Counted from the first letter of the stretch, positions 16,587 through 24,948 are shown. The stretch is 64,000 bases of DNA from Streptomyces sp. V4I2 (GCF_030817655.1 NZ_JAUSZM010000004.1:1-64000), one strand, 5' to 3'. Numbers and translations: made by a program. The notes: generated from the letters alone by a model not told the origin.

Positions 16587-17882
16587 ATGACCGACCACCG
16601 CAACAGGCTGAACCCGCTCGCGGCCCCCATCCGCTCGCCAGCGGTGAGGACCCCCGTCATGCCCGCGCGCACCGCCTACCCCTTGCAGCTGCCCGGCCTC
16701 ACCGCCACCGACGACATCGACACCGTCATCAACTGGGGCCTGGGCGCCGACTCCTCGGCCTATCTGGCGCGGATGCTCACCGACCCGGCAGGCCATGGCA
16801 TCGACCTGGATCGCACCGCTGTCCTCTACATGGCCACCGGAAGCGAGTGGCCCGAAACCCGGCTCCTGGCAGAGGAGTTCATACTGCCGCTGCTGCGCGA
16901 GCACGGCGTCAGGTTCGTCCAGCTCGCCCGCAACGGTCACCTCGCCGCCGACGGCATCACGGTCCTGGATGACTCCCGCCACGCCGAACGGCTCCACACC
17001 CGCGGGGCGTGGACGCTGTGGGAGGAGATGGAGACCGTCGGCACCGTTCCCCAGCAGGCTGGCACCCGCAAGTGCAGCCTGAGGGCCAAGGGCGACGTCG
17101 GAGACCGGTGGATCCTCGCCGTCATGGGCGGGCGGCCCTTCCGCCAGATCATCGGGTTCAACGCCGACGAAGCGGGACGCTGCCTGAAGGACCAGGCCAA
17201 CTCCAAGCTCGCCGGCCGCACCGGTGAGTTCCCGCTCGTCGACTGGGGCTGGGGCCGTAAGGAGTGCGAGGGCTACCTGCTGGAGCGCTTCAACGTGCAC
17301 TGGCCAAAGAGCTACTGCACGTTCTGCTGCTTCCCGATTTCCATGGGCTCGCTGCCGGCGCACATGGAGCGGATGCGTGCCCACCCGGGCATCGCGGGTG
17401 AGGTGCTGCGGCTGGAGTACACGGCGATGAGCCTCAACCCCAACGCAAAGCTTTACGGCAAGAAGAGCCTCCTGGAGCTCTTCGACCCCACCCAGGAGCG
17501 GGACCAAGCCTGCTTGGAGGCCTTCCAGCGCGAGCTCGACATGCCCTGGGCGCTCTACCGCGTCCGACGCCTCTTCCTGCTCTCCGCCGACGGCGGCCAC
17601 CGCCCCGTCATGCGCTCCACCGAACGCATCGGCCTCGGCCGCCCCGCACAACTCGCCCACAAGCTCACCGCCGTGTCGCAGCGATTTGGCATCGCCGTCG
17701 AACGCGACCACCAGTACGGGCGCGCCCGCGCCTGGCTCCGCCCCCGCCGTCCGGCCTGGCCGATGGCGGAGGAGCTCTTCGCCACCGCCCCCGCCCGGGT
17801 GATCGACAAAAAGGACAAGAACTTCGAGCAGCACTGGGACGCCCTCGTCTCGGGCCCCGCCGCCCAACTCCCCTTCGTCTGA
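16587..17882 (+). CDS. PAPS-reductase-like (adenine nucleotide alpha hydrolase fold) protein
   Basis: 431 aa. The ATG follows GGCGAAGGACCGCACC. Residues about 45-58 read INWGLGADSSAYLA, a variant of the SGGxDS pyrophosphate loop of PAPS reductase/ATP-sulfurylase and DndC-type proteins. Further motifs are DWGWGRKECEGYL near residue 215 and a Cys cluster KSYCTFCCFP near 241. Such proteins activate or transfer sulfur, or adenylate substrates; in phages and plasmids they recur near DNA-modification genes. The glycine-rich loop lacks the usual first serine. It sits between the DprA-like and DpdA-like genes in the SSB operon, which suggests a part in DNA modification; that is inference. Confidence 0.7.
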   Translation: MTDHRNRLNPLAAPIRSPAVRTPVMPARTAYPLQLPGLTATDDIDTVINWGLGADSSAYLARMLTDPAGHGIDLDRTAVLYMATGSEWPETRLLAEEFILPLLREHGVRFVQLARNGHLAADGITVLDDSRHAERLHTRGAWTLWEEMETVGTVPQQAGTRKCSLRAKGDVGDRWILAVMGGRPFRQIIGFNADEAGRCLKDQANSKLAGRTGEFPLVDWGWGRKECEGYLLERFNVHWPKSYCTFCCFPISMGSLPAHMERMRAHPGIAGEVLRLEYTAMSLNPNAKLYGKKSLLELFDPTQERDQACLEAFQRELDMPWALYRVRRLFLLSADGGHRPVMRSTERIGLGRPAQLAHKLTAVSQRFGIAVERDHQYGRARAWLRPRRPAWPMAEELFATAPARVIDKKDKNFEQHWDALVSGPAAQLPFV

Positions 17883-17967
17883 ACCCACCCTCACCGCCAC
17901 CCTCCGGAAGGACTTCCCGTGCGCGCACCCCTGCCCTCAGCCCCTGCTCCTCCTTCGCTTCTTCGCC

Positions 17968-18600
17968 GTGCTGTACCTGGCCACGCCGTCCGGAGCTGAC
18001 GTACGGGCCGTCATGCAGGCCGGACTCCTGGCCTGCATGACGACCCCGGCCCAGGGCAACGTGATCCCTCCCGGCGCCCTGTACGCGTGCGACAACGGCA
18101 AGTTCGGCAAGGGATGGCCCGGCGAGCAGGCCTGGTTCGCCTGGCTGACGGCGACCGTCAACCGCTACGGCCCCGACCGCTGTCTATGGGCCGTCGCCCC
18201 CGACGTTCCGATGGACGCCGCGGCCACCCTCGCCGAGTCGATGCCCTGGCTGGCACCCATCCGCGCCCTGGGCATCCCGGCCGCGTTCGCCGCCCAGGAC
18301 GGCAGCGAGCACGGCCTCATCCCCTGGGACTCGATCGACGTCCTGTTCCTGGCGGGCTCCACCGCCTGGAAGACCTCACCGGCCGCCCACCGGCTGGCCG
18401 TTGAGGCCCAAGAGCGCGGCCTGGCCGTCCACATGGGCCGCGTCAACTCCCGCCGGCGGCTGCGCATCGCGCAGGCCTTCGGCTGCACCAGCTGCGACGG
18501 CACCTACCTCGCCTTCGGGCCCGACACCAACCTCCCCCGCCTCCTGGCCTGGATGAACGAACTCCACACCACCCCCACCCTGTTTGGAGACGAGACATGA
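17968..18600 (+). CDS. DpdA-like protein (TGT superfamily, DNA guanine-modifying candidate)
   Basis: 210 aa, GTG start just before LYLATPSG, where related proteins begin. The pattern of phage/plasmid DpdA-like queuine tRNA-ribosyltransferase homologues is visible. It has VAPDVPMDAAATL near residue 76, a PAAFAAQDG strand near 110, IPWDSIDVLFLAGSTAWK near 121-138, VHMGRVNSRRRLRIA near 152 and CTSCDGTYLAFG near 172. DpdA enzymes swap guanine in DNA for a 7-deazaguanine base; aspartates in the VAPD and CDGTY motifs are catalytic candidates. The protein is short for the family and has no zinc site. Its stop overlaps the next start (ATGA). No preQ0 synthesis genes are in the window. Confidence 0.68.
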   Translation: MLYLATPSGADVRAVMQAGLLACMTTPAQGNVIPPGALYACDNGKFGKGWPGEQAWFAWLTATVNRYGPDRCLWAVAPDVPMDAAATLAESMPWLAPIRALGIPAAFAAQDGSEHGLIPWDSIDVLFLAGSTAWKTSPAAHRLAVEAQERGLAVHMGRVNSRRRLRIAQAFGCTSCDGTYLAFGPDTNLPRLLAWMNELHTTPTLFGDET

Positions 18601-19976
18601 CGACCCGCCTGCGCCATATCGGCGCCGCGATCATGGGCATCCTCGACCCCATTCCCTCCACCACGCCCTCCCCGATGCCTGAGGAGGAAGGCGCCTGGGT
18701 CCGCGCGCACGCCTGGACCAAGGGACTGCGCAAGATCGACGACGCCTACCCCCGCGGCTTCCACCGCTGGTGCTCCTGCGAGCGCGGCATCTGCCCCGGC
18801 TGTGCCTCCGGGCACCACGACCGGTGCGTCAGCGCCGACGGCCCCCGCGTCGACGAACACGCCGACACCGTCACCGACGCCCAAGGGTTCGTCGTCGCCG
18901 TGATCCGGTACGGACCGGGCCAGCGGCCCTGCCGGTGGCTCTGCCCCTGCCCTCACCCGGCGGACGTCGAAGAGACCGCCGACACGGGCAAGGCCGAGAA
19001 AACCCCCTGCCGCCCCGGAGGGACAGCTCACCCTCTTCGCGAACGGCCCGCGGGAGCGCGGGAACAGGGAGGCACCATGAGGTCCCCGGTACAGGAGACC
19101 CTGCCCTTCGAGGACCTGCCGGAGATGCCGACCGTGTCGCCTTGGTGCCAGCGGTGGCGTGAACGCACGCATTCCTGGCGGCACGTCCACGACGGAGGAT
19201 TCAACGCCCGCCACTTCACGGTGGCCCCGCTCGACGAGAAGCCGGCCGAGAAGTTCGTGATCACCCATCACTACTCCGGCTCGTACGCTGCGGCCACCAA
19301 GCGCCTCGCCTTGTACGAAACGTCCACGGGTGAGGAGCGGTTGAGTGGTGTCGCCGTGTTCGGGGTCCCCGTCAGCGAGGCCGTGCTGACGAATCCACTG
19401 CCGTACCTGCGTCCCTACACGGAGTCCTTGGTGTGTCTGCGGTTCGTCCTGCTCGATGAGTGCCCAGGCAACGCGGAGTCGTGGTTCCTCGCCCGCTGCT
19501 TCGACGCCTTGCTCGCTGACGGGGTGCGCGGCGTCGTCTCGTTCGCCGACCCCGTCCCGCGCCGGACAGCCTCCGGTGTCCTGGTCATGCCCGGGCACGT
19601 CGGGACCATCTACGCGGCGACGAACGCGGTGTACGCCGGCCGCGCAACCGCACGCACAGTGAAGCTTTTGCCGGACGGCACGGTCTTTCACGACCGTGCG
19701 GCGCAGAAGATCCGCCGCCAGGAGCAGGGCTGTGAGTACGCCGCAGCCCAGCTCATCGCGCTCGGCGCTCCGCGGCCGCGGCCCGGCTGCGACCCGGCTC
19801 TGTGGCTGCGCGAGGCCCTGGCCGCGGTCGGCGCCCGCAACATCCGGCACCGCGGCGCCCATCGGTTCGTATTCCGGCTTGGCCGAACCCGCCGCGAGCG
19901 GGAGGAGATCGAGCTCGGCCTCCCCGCCCCCCGGCCCTACCCCAAGCAGCCCGACCCCGAGCCGACAGCGACCTGA
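18597..19976 (+). CDS. Cys-rich domain plus Mom-like adenine-modification protein
   Basis: A 459-aa open frame with two parts. Residues 1-125 are Cys/His-rich (WCSCERGICPGCASGHHDRC, then WLCPCPHP) and resemble DUF6248-type proteins. Residues about 165-459 resemble the Mom family, which adds a methylcarbamoyl group to adenine in DNA: FVITHHYSGSYAAATKRLALY near residue 220, then GVAVFGVPVSEAVL, LRFVLLDECPGNAESWFLARCF and GHVGTIYAATNAVYAGR. The fold is of acetyltransferase (GNAT) type. A ribosome site and ATG at 19077 would give a separate 299-aa Mom-like protein, so the linker may be a lost stop codon. The first ATG overlaps the DpdA-like stop. Confidence 0.68.
   Translation: MTTRLRHIGAAIMGILDPIPSTTPSPMPEEEGAWVRAHAWTKGLRKIDDAYPRGFHRWCSCERGICPGCASGHHDRCVSADGPRVDEHADTVTDAQGFVVAVIRYGPGQRPCRWLCPCPHPADVEETADTGKAEKTPCRPGGTAHPLRERPAGAREQGGTMRSPVQETLPFEDLPEMPTVSPWCQRWRERTHSWRHVHDGGFNARHFTVAPLDEKPAEKFVITHHYSGSYAAATKRLALYETSTGEERLSGVAVFGVPVSEAVLTNPLPYLRPYTESLVCLRFVLLDECPGNAESWFLARCFDALLADGVRGVVSFADPVPRRTASGVLVMPGHVGTIYAATNAVYAGRATARTVKLLPDGTVFHDRAAQKIRRQEQGCEYAAAQLIALGAPRPRPGCDPALWLREALAAVGARNIRHRGAHRFVFRLGRTRREREEIELGLPAPRPYPKQPDPEPTAT
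19066..19079 (+). promoter_or_regulatory. Internal ribosome site and start for Mom-like domain
   Basis: CAGGGAGGCACC directly before ATG 19077 inside the longer frame is stronger than the site before 18597. It supports separate translation of the 299-aa Mom-like part. Confidence 0.6.
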
Positions 19977-20067
19977 GCGACAACCCAGTCGTCACCGCCC
20001 GCCTCGGACTGCATGCCGTCCTGTGCACGCAGTCTCACCGCCCACTGTCCGACTCACTGGAGCTGAC

Positions 20068-21099
20068 ATGCCTTCGCATTCCGCCAACCGCCCGTCCAGC
20101 ACACCCGATCTGACCTCGTACGATCGCCTCGCGCCTCAGCTGTCCGGTGGCAAGGACAGCGCGGTGATGATGGCCGTGTTCATGGACGCGGCCCGAACCG
20201 CCGGCGTGGACGACCGGGTCATCTCGTACCACGCCAGCCTCGGGGTGCTGGAGTGGCCGCCCGTGGTCTTCGACGGCATCCGCTACCCGGGGGTGTCCGA
20301 GCTCGCCGCCATGCAGAGTGCCGCCTTCGGTGTACCGGACGCCCGGCACGTCGAGGTCACCCGCACGATGCCGGGCCCGGACGGCACCCGTATGCCGCAC
20401 AGCCTCCTTACCGAGATAGCCGCCTACGGGCGCTTCCCCCGCATGGGCAGCCCGTACTGCCGCAAGGCCGCGAAGGAGAGCGTGGTCTCCAGCGCCTGGA
20501 CGCCGATCGTCAGCCGCCTGAAACGCGAGCTCGGCCGCCCGGTGCGGATCCTGAAGGTCATGGGTCTGCGCAGCGACGAGGGACCCGACCGCAAGAAACG
20601 TCCGGCCTTCCGTACGGTGCAGGCCAACAGCGCGCGGATCGTGGACGAGTGGCTGCCGGTGAAAGACTGGTCGACCGACGCGGTCAAGGAGTGGCACACC
20701 GACGCTCCGGTGCCGTACAGCTGGACGTACGACTCCGTGCCCGGCGCCGGAGACTGGTCCGGAACCTCCCGGTGTTCCTGCTCGCTGTGTGTCTTCGCCT
20801 CACGCCGTGACCTGCTGCTGGCCAGCGGGCGGCGGCCGCGGCTCGCGGAGCTGTATGCCGAGGTTGAGCGGGTGCGGGGGGACAGCTTCCGAGCCGACTG
20901 GCGCATCTCGGACCTCATCCGGCACGCGAGGACCTGCGGGGCGCCCGACCCAGGCGTCGTCTGTGCGGATGACGGGCCCGACTTCGCCGCGCTCCAGGCG
21001 CAGGTCCGTGGTGCTTTGAAACTGGAGCCTCGCAAGGAGCCCGACCTGGCCCGCAAGCGCGGACGGGCCTTGTGCGGCGACTGCGCGGTACAGCAATAG
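20068..21099 (+). CDS. PAPS-reductase-family protein with SGGKDS loop
   Basis: 343 aa, ATG after ACTGGAGCTGAC. Residues 26-31 are SGGKDS, the canonical pyrophosphate-binding loop of the PAPS-reductase/N-type ATP pyrophosphatase family. Further features are GSPYCRKAAKESVV near 127, LKVMGLRSDEGPDRK near 160 and a Cys cluster RCSCSLCVF near 236, with another CGDC near the C-terminus. The cysteines could hold an Fe-S cluster. It is the second protein of this family in the operon and much closer to canonical than the one at 16587. With the Mom-like and DpdA-like genes it may supply an activated or sulfur-bearing group for base modification; the actual substrate cannot be read. Confidence 0.75.
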   Translation: MPSHSANRPSSTPDLTSYDRLAPQLSGGKDSAVMMAVFMDAARTAGVDDRVISYHASLGVLEWPPVVFDGIRYPGVSELAAMQSAAFGVPDARHVEVTRTMPGPDGTRMPHSLLTEIAAYGRFPRMGSPYCRKAAKESVVSSAWTPIVSRLKRELGRPVRILKVMGLRSDEGPDRKKRPAFRTVQANSARIVDEWLPVKDWSTDAVKEWHTDAPVPYSWTYDSVPGAGDWSGTSRCSCSLCVFASRRDLLLASGRRPRLAELYAEVERVRGDSFRADWRISDLIRHARTCGAPDPGVVCADDGPDFAALQAQVRGALKLEPRKEPDLARKRGRALCGDCAVQQ

Positions 21100-21352
21100 C
21101 GGTTCCATCGGCGCCGCCGCGGCCGGCGCCCCGCGAGGGGCGACGGCCCCGATGGCTGGGTCTGCCAGTCCATTCACCACGCACACCGCCGGCACCCATC
21201 CCTTCAACGAGGCCCGACCTGTCTTTAGCGAAGGACACGGCCACCGGCCTCGCATGCCGTCTGGACCGCCCCGGTGCACCGAGCCCTGGCCGCCCCAGCC
21301 CGTTCCGCAGGGCGGGGAACTCCCTCCGCTCACTTCCGAAAGGCACACTGTC

Positions 21353-21700
21353 ATGGTGACTACAACCACTCAGCGACTCCTCGACCTCGCCGCCATCGCA
21401 CCGGCCAGTCACGATGAGGACCTGCTGCTGAAGCTCTTGGAAGAGGCGAACGCGCTCTACCAGCAGGGATTTGAAACCCTCCGCGGTGTCGTGGCGAGAC
21501 GGGTCGACGGAACGTCGCCCGAGGTCCTGGTGGCGGCCCTGCAGGCGGCCGGGTTGCCGTGCGACGCGTCGCAGGACCGCGACGAGCTGATCTTGCTGCT
21601 CGCCCTCACCGAGTGGGAGATGACTCCCGCGGCCCTCGCCTATTCCGAGATGGCCGAGGACGCCGCCCGCCGCGGCGTGTGCATGGTTCCCGAACTCTGA
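21353..21700 (+). CDS. Hypothetical protein, 115 aa
   Basis: ATG after CCGAAAGGCACACTGTC. All-helical acidic protein (LLDLAAIAPASHDEDLLLKLLEEANALYQ is typical of its composition), no family recognised. It closes the SSB/modification operon: a perfect hairpin follows 9 bases after the stop. The preceding 250 bases (21100-21352) hold no gene that I can support. Confidence 0.6.
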   Translation: MVTTTTQRLLDLAAIAPASHDEDLLLKLLEEANALYQQGFETLRGVVARRVDGTSPEVLVAALQAAGLPCDASQDRDELILLLALTEWEMTPAALAYSEMAEDAARRGVCMVPEL

Positions 21701-21709
21701 CACTCGTTT

Positions 21710-21740
21710 GCCTGCTGCCCGGGAAGTTTGGGCAGCAGGC
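21710..21740 (+). terminator. Terminator-like hairpin
   Basis: Perfect 11-base arms GCCTGCTGCCC / GGGCAGCAGGC with a 9-base loop, 9 bases after the stop of the 115-aa gene. Confidence 0.75.
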
Positions 21741-21826
21741 TGGACCGGCATCCAAATCTTCTGCCATTATCGGAGTTGTGAGCCGGGCTGGCCGGCCCAC
21801 TCGCCGACTGGACGGACGGTCCCGCC

Positions 21827-22525
21827 ATGACCTCGCGACGTACGCCTCGCCTGGCTGACGCTGCCGAGATCGCGGCCGAGCAGAACCTGACCTCCGCACA
21901 GGTCACGAACCTCTACAACAAGCGCTCTGAGAACAATTTCCCGGAGATCGCCGGCATGCGCCGGCGCGCCCGCTTGTGGGACCACGACGCCGTCACCAAG
22001 TGGTTTGCCCATCGGGAGCTGGCAAGGATCACCGACCACACGCCGCCCTCCCGGGACCCTGAGGACCTCCTGAACGCTGCGGACGCCTCGAGGTTCCTGG
22101 GCTACAAGAACATCAGCCAGGTCAACAACTTCCTCCGTGACCACCCCGGGTACTTCCCCGACCCGGACGTCGTCGAGGAAATGGGCTCGCCGGAGCGTCC
22201 GTACCGCCGGAAGCTGTGGCGGGTGCAGAGTCTTCTCGACTGGCAGGCAAGCCGGCCCGGCAGCGGTCAGCATCTTGGCTCCACCCGGAAGGCGCCGGCA
22301 CTGCCTGATGTTCCTGTCGACGGCGATCCCGAAGAGCTTCTCGGCGCGTCCCAGGCCGCGGCGCTGCTCGGCTACAAGAGCGTCGGCTCCTTCTCCAGCA
22401 GCTTTGCCCAGGGCAATCTCCCCCTGCTGCAGACAGCCGACGCCCTCACCGAAAAGGGCGGGCGCCGGCGGTGGACGCGCAAGCGGATCCTCGAGCAGGC
22501 CGCTCAGCGCAAGAACAGAAGGTAG
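21827..22525 (+). CDS. Helix-turn-helix DNA-binding protein, 232 aa
   Basis: The protein appears to contain three repeats of an excisionase/MerR-like helix-turn-helix module: residues about 8-60 (AAEIAAEQNLTSAQVTNLYN), 83-135 (NAADASRFLGYKNISQVNNF) and 170-225 (GASQAAALLGYKSVGSFSSS). The repeated L-GYK-S pattern marks the second and third. This suggests a DNA-binding protein acting on repeated sites, such as iterons or operators. It lies just upstream of the putative origin region and the replication-relaxation gene. The start is the ATG at 21827, with a weak ribosome site (GACGGTCCCGCC). Confidence 0.65.
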   Translation: MTSRRTPRLADAAEIAAEQNLTSAQVTNLYNKRSENNFPEIAGMRRRARLWDHDAVTKWFAHRELARITDHTPPSRDPEDLLNAADASRFLGYKNISQVNNFLRDHPGYFPDPDVVEEMGSPERPYRRKLWRVQSLLDWQASRPGSGQHLGSTRKAPALPDVPVDGDPEELLGASQAAALLGYKSVGSFSSSFAQGNLPLLQTADALTEKGGRRRWTRKRILEQAAQRKNRR

Positions 22526-23047
22526 GCCCGGCGGTGCGGCCCTGTCCCACCGCCCCTTGAACGCGGTTCCCGGTTACGGGTCGTTGGTCCCTTGCGGGCC
22601 GGGTGCCGCAACGACGGCCGGCATGGCGTGGCTCGCCACCACGCCCCGCAGCAGTTTCGGCTGCTGCGGACCGGCCGTCGCGCCTTTTCTGCCGGGCCTC
22701 CGCGCCTGCGGAGCGACCCGGCTCTGCCTGCGCACCCGTCCCGGAACTCGTCCCTCCGTAGCCGGCTCGCTCAACGGCGCGGCCCGTGGTCGGGTCCATG
22801 GACGGCGCTGGCCCTCCGCGGATCACGAGCCGTTTCGCATTCGTGACCGTGGTCGGGGCCTTGTGGTCGGGAATCTGGTCGGGGGTCAGTGATTCCCTCG
22901 TCGGCATCAGGTCCCGACGAGTTGCAGACAGCCGGCGGGCCGTACCTCACCACAGTCCCCGGGGATGCGCTCCTTGCCGCTTCTCTCGCTGCTGCGCCGG
23001 GAGCGTCGCACGCCCCGGGGCTGCGACATGCGTCGAAGGGATGCTGC
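22526..23047. other. Intergenic region with short direct repeats
   Basis: About 520 bases without a supportable gene. GGTCGGG occurs at 22851, 22865 and 22877, spaced 14 and 12 bases, shortly before the replication-relaxation gene. Position, repeats and the flanking HTH and replication-type genes make it a candidate replication origin or control region. Confidence 0.4.
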
Positions 23048-23959
23048 ATGACCCGCCCAGCGCAGGACACACGTGCCACGCGAGTGTTGTCGAACTCTGA
23101 GCCCCTGCGCCACCAGGCGCTGGCCGCGCTCGCTCAGCATCGCATCGCCACGTCCGGCCACTTGCACCAGATGTTGTGCCCATTGAGCACGCGGCAAGTC
23201 ATGTCCCGTGTCCTGAGCAAGTTGCGCGCCGATGGCTTCATCGACTGGACGAAGCTGCCCGAGCCGGGCAGGTCGCGTACCAAGGCCTGGTATCTCACCC
23301 CGCACGGTGCCCGCCTGACCCGGGACCTGCCTGTCCTGCGGGGCCGGCAGGCCTATCCCATTACCTCGGAAACCGCTGCGTCGCTGAAGACGGCGCACAC
23401 GCTCGCTGTGGTGCGTTCGCACCTGGCCTTCGCGGCGGATGCCCGGCGGCTGGGACACGAGCACGGCCCCTGGGACTGGACTCCGGAGGTCTCTCACGCG
23501 ATGGGTGACGGTGAGCGGATCGTGGCCGACGCACTCATGTACTACACGGCCGTCGACGGTGAAGAGCGCCACAAGCTGCGTGCCTTCGTCGAAGTTGACC
23601 GCACGACCATGAGCAGTGAACGGCTGGCCGTGAAGCTCATCGAGTACGCCCGTCTGTTCCGGTACGAGGCACAGCCGGTCGGCCGTCGCAGGCCGGCCTC
23701 TGCCGGACCGTCGTGGCTGCGCTGGTACCCGGTCTTTCCGCGCGTGCTGTTCGTGCTGACCGGCGCCTCCCGGAACAGGTTGGAGAACCGGATGAGCGAT
23801 CTACAGGCGATGGTGGCTCAGCACCCGCTCGTAGCGGGCCTCGCCCGCGAAGTCCCGCTCGCAGCCGCCGTGCTGGAAGACCTGGAGCAGCACGGTCCCG
23901 CCCAGGACGTGTGGATACCGCTGGCCGGCGGCAAGCCTCGCCCATGGACAGACCTGTGA
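23048..23959 (+). CDS. Replication-relaxation family protein
   Basis: 303 aa, ATG after GAAGGGATGCTGC. N-terminal winged helix (residues about 17-90: ALAALAQHRIATSGHLHQML, VMSRVLSKLRADGFI, then TPHGARLTRDL). It continues with the family-typical region AHTLAVVRSHLAFA, VADALMYYT and FVEVDRTTMSSERLAVKLIEYARLF near residues 120-215. The ExD in FVEVDR gives it a PD-(D/E)XK-like look. Family members are common on actinobacterial plasmids and integrative elements; the exact role is uncertain. It is followed by a low-density region with structured DNA. Confidence 0.8.
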   Translation: MTRPAQDTRATRVLSNSEPLRHQALAALAQHRIATSGHLHQMLCPLSTRQVMSRVLSKLRADGFIDWTKLPEPGRSRTKAWYLTPHGARLTRDLPVLRGRQAYPITSETAASLKTAHTLAVVRSHLAFAADARRLGHEHGPWDWTPEVSHAMGDGERIVADALMYYTAVDGEERHKLRAFVEVDRTTMSSERLAVKLIEYARLFRYEAQPVGRRRPASAGPSWLRWYPVFPRVLFVLTGASRNRLENRMSDLQAMVAQHPLVAGLAREVPLAAAVLEDLEQHGPAQDVWIPLAGGKPRPWTDL

Positions 23960-24063
23960 GTCCCCAGCGCGAGGAATAGATGCTGCTTGTCCCGTCCAAC
24001 TGATCCTTGCGAGACCACCCCGTTGTGACCTGCTGCTCGCATCACAAACCGAGAGGCGAAGGC

Positions 24064-24216
24064 TCACGCACCATCCCCGAGGACGTACAGCCAAACTGCC
24101 TTTGCCGTTCCTGAGCACCCGCCTGCGATCGCGGCCAGGGCTCCCTTCTTCGCGAACTCCCGACGGTCGCCCGGCGACTGCTCTTGCGGTACCTGCTGGT
24201 CGTGCTGTCCGCTCAT
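24064..24216 (-). CDS. Small protein with hydrophobic segment, 50 aa
   Basis: On the minus strand an ATG is preceded by TTGGAGGAGCA, a very strong ribosome site. The peptide has a charged N-terminal 25 residues and then KKGALAAIAGGCSGTAKAVWLY, a short possible membrane segment. No family recognised. Small size limits confidence, but the ribosome site is convincing. Confidence 0.45.
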   Translation of the reverse strand: MSGQHDQQVPQEQSPGDRREFAKKGALAAIAGGCSGTAKAVWLYVLGDGA

Positions 24217-24360
24217 TGCTCCTCCAAGGGCTGTTTGGAACGGCAAAAGTAAGGTCCGGCGAATTGGCCATGCCAACAGGGCAGGCCCACTACGAGCAGT
24301 AACCGCCTCTCCGTCGCAGCTGGAGGTGGCGAGGGCGTGCTTTTAAGGGATCGACGAACT

Positions 24361-24467
24361 CCCGGCGGGCCAGACGCCGCACGATGGCCGGTATGGAGAG
24401 GCCAGCCACCTCTCCCCCCGCGAAGCCGCACAGCTTCGCGGAACCGGCCATCTCCGCTTCCGCCGGG
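24361..24467. other. Compact three-way-junction inverted-repeat element
   Basis: A 10-base stem GATGGCCGGT (24383-24392) / ACCGGCCATC (24443-24452) encloses two perfect hairpins almost without linkers: GGAGAGG/CCTCTCC (24395-24415) and CCGCGAAGC/GCTTCGCGG (24418-24441). Outside, CCCGGCGG (24361-24368) pairs with CCGCCGGG (24460-24467). The layout fits a structured RNA or a DNA cruciform used as an origin or recombination site. It lies about 400 bases after the replication-relaxation gene and overlaps no supported gene. Confidence 0.6.
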
Positions 24468-24520
24468 CCCGGTCCCGTCGACTTGGAATTCTAAAAATGG
24501 GGAAAAGCCTGAGTGTCGAA

Positions 24521-24625
24521 TTAACCGGCTCCGCCGACCGTGACAAGAGCCCGCTGTTCGATGCCGACCACGACGTCGTCCACACGGAAGTCCGCCCAGA
24601 CCTCGTCCGCTGCGTAGCCGAACAT
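24521..24625 (-). CDS. Small hypothetical protein, 34 aa
   Basis: The ATG overlaps the stop of the upstream 85-aa gene (TGATG), implying coupled translation. The peptide is acidic and reads like a small folded unit (ADEVWADFRVDDVVVGIEQR). No family recognised. It might be the C-terminal part of a once longer gene split by a frameshift. Confidence 0.4.
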   Translation of the reverse strand: MFGYAADEVWADFRVDDVVVGIEQRALVTVGGAG

Positions 24626-24882
24626 CAGGTGGCGGCCCCGGGATTCGCGGGAGCCAGCAGGCCGTCGCCCGGCCACAGGGCGCACCCGGCTTGCGCCCAG
24701 GCCAGTTGCCTGCCGACTTCGACCAGGACCTCGATGCGTTCGGCGGGCCCGTATGCCCGGTGCCGCCCGACCGCTGGGTCGTAGACCCGTACCTCGCTGT
24801 GCGGGCCGGAGCACACCAGGGCACGGGCGATGTGCGGCAGTCCCAGGCTGAGGGCATCGCATTCCCCTAGGTCATAGGACAT
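24625..24882 (-). CDS. Hypothetical protein, 85 aa
   Basis: Minus-strand gene divergent from the deaminase-ASCH gene. It begins MSYDLGECDALSLG without a clear ribosome site, so it may be leaderless. The sequence is soluble, with VRVYDPAVGRHRAYG resembling a beta-hairpin and a following helix. No family recognised. It shares an inverted-repeat control region (24904-24948) with the divergent gene. Confidence 0.5.
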   Translation of the reverse strand: MSYDLGECDALSLGLPHIARALVCSGPHSEVRVYDPAVGRHRAYGPAERIEVLVEVGRQLAWAQAGCALWPGDGLLAPANPGAAT

Positions 24883-24903
24883 AGGGGTGAAGGGTGATCG
24901 TTC

Positions 24904-24948
24904 TTGCCGTTCGGTTCGGTGTCCATCCGACGCCGACCCGAACGGCAA
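24904..24948. promoter_or_regulatory. Inverted repeat in divergent promoter region
   Basis: Perfect 11-base arms TTGCCGTTCGG (24904-24914) / CCGAACGGCAA (24938-24948), 23 bases apart, between the divergent genes at 24882 and 24949. The right arm abuts the ATG of the plus-strand gene. A pair of operator half-sites is the likely reading. Confidence 0.55.

Noticed and set aside
16251..17900. Long minus-strand open frame opposite the PAPS-reductase-like gene.
   Set aside because: The plus strand carries recognisable motifs and a ribosome site; the minus frame has neither.
18597..19976. Reading the whole 459-aa frame simply as a GNAT acetyltransferase.
   Set aside because: The HHYSGSY and NPLPYLRPY...LRFVLL pattern fits the Mom branch better, and the first 125 residues are a separate Cys-rich domain.
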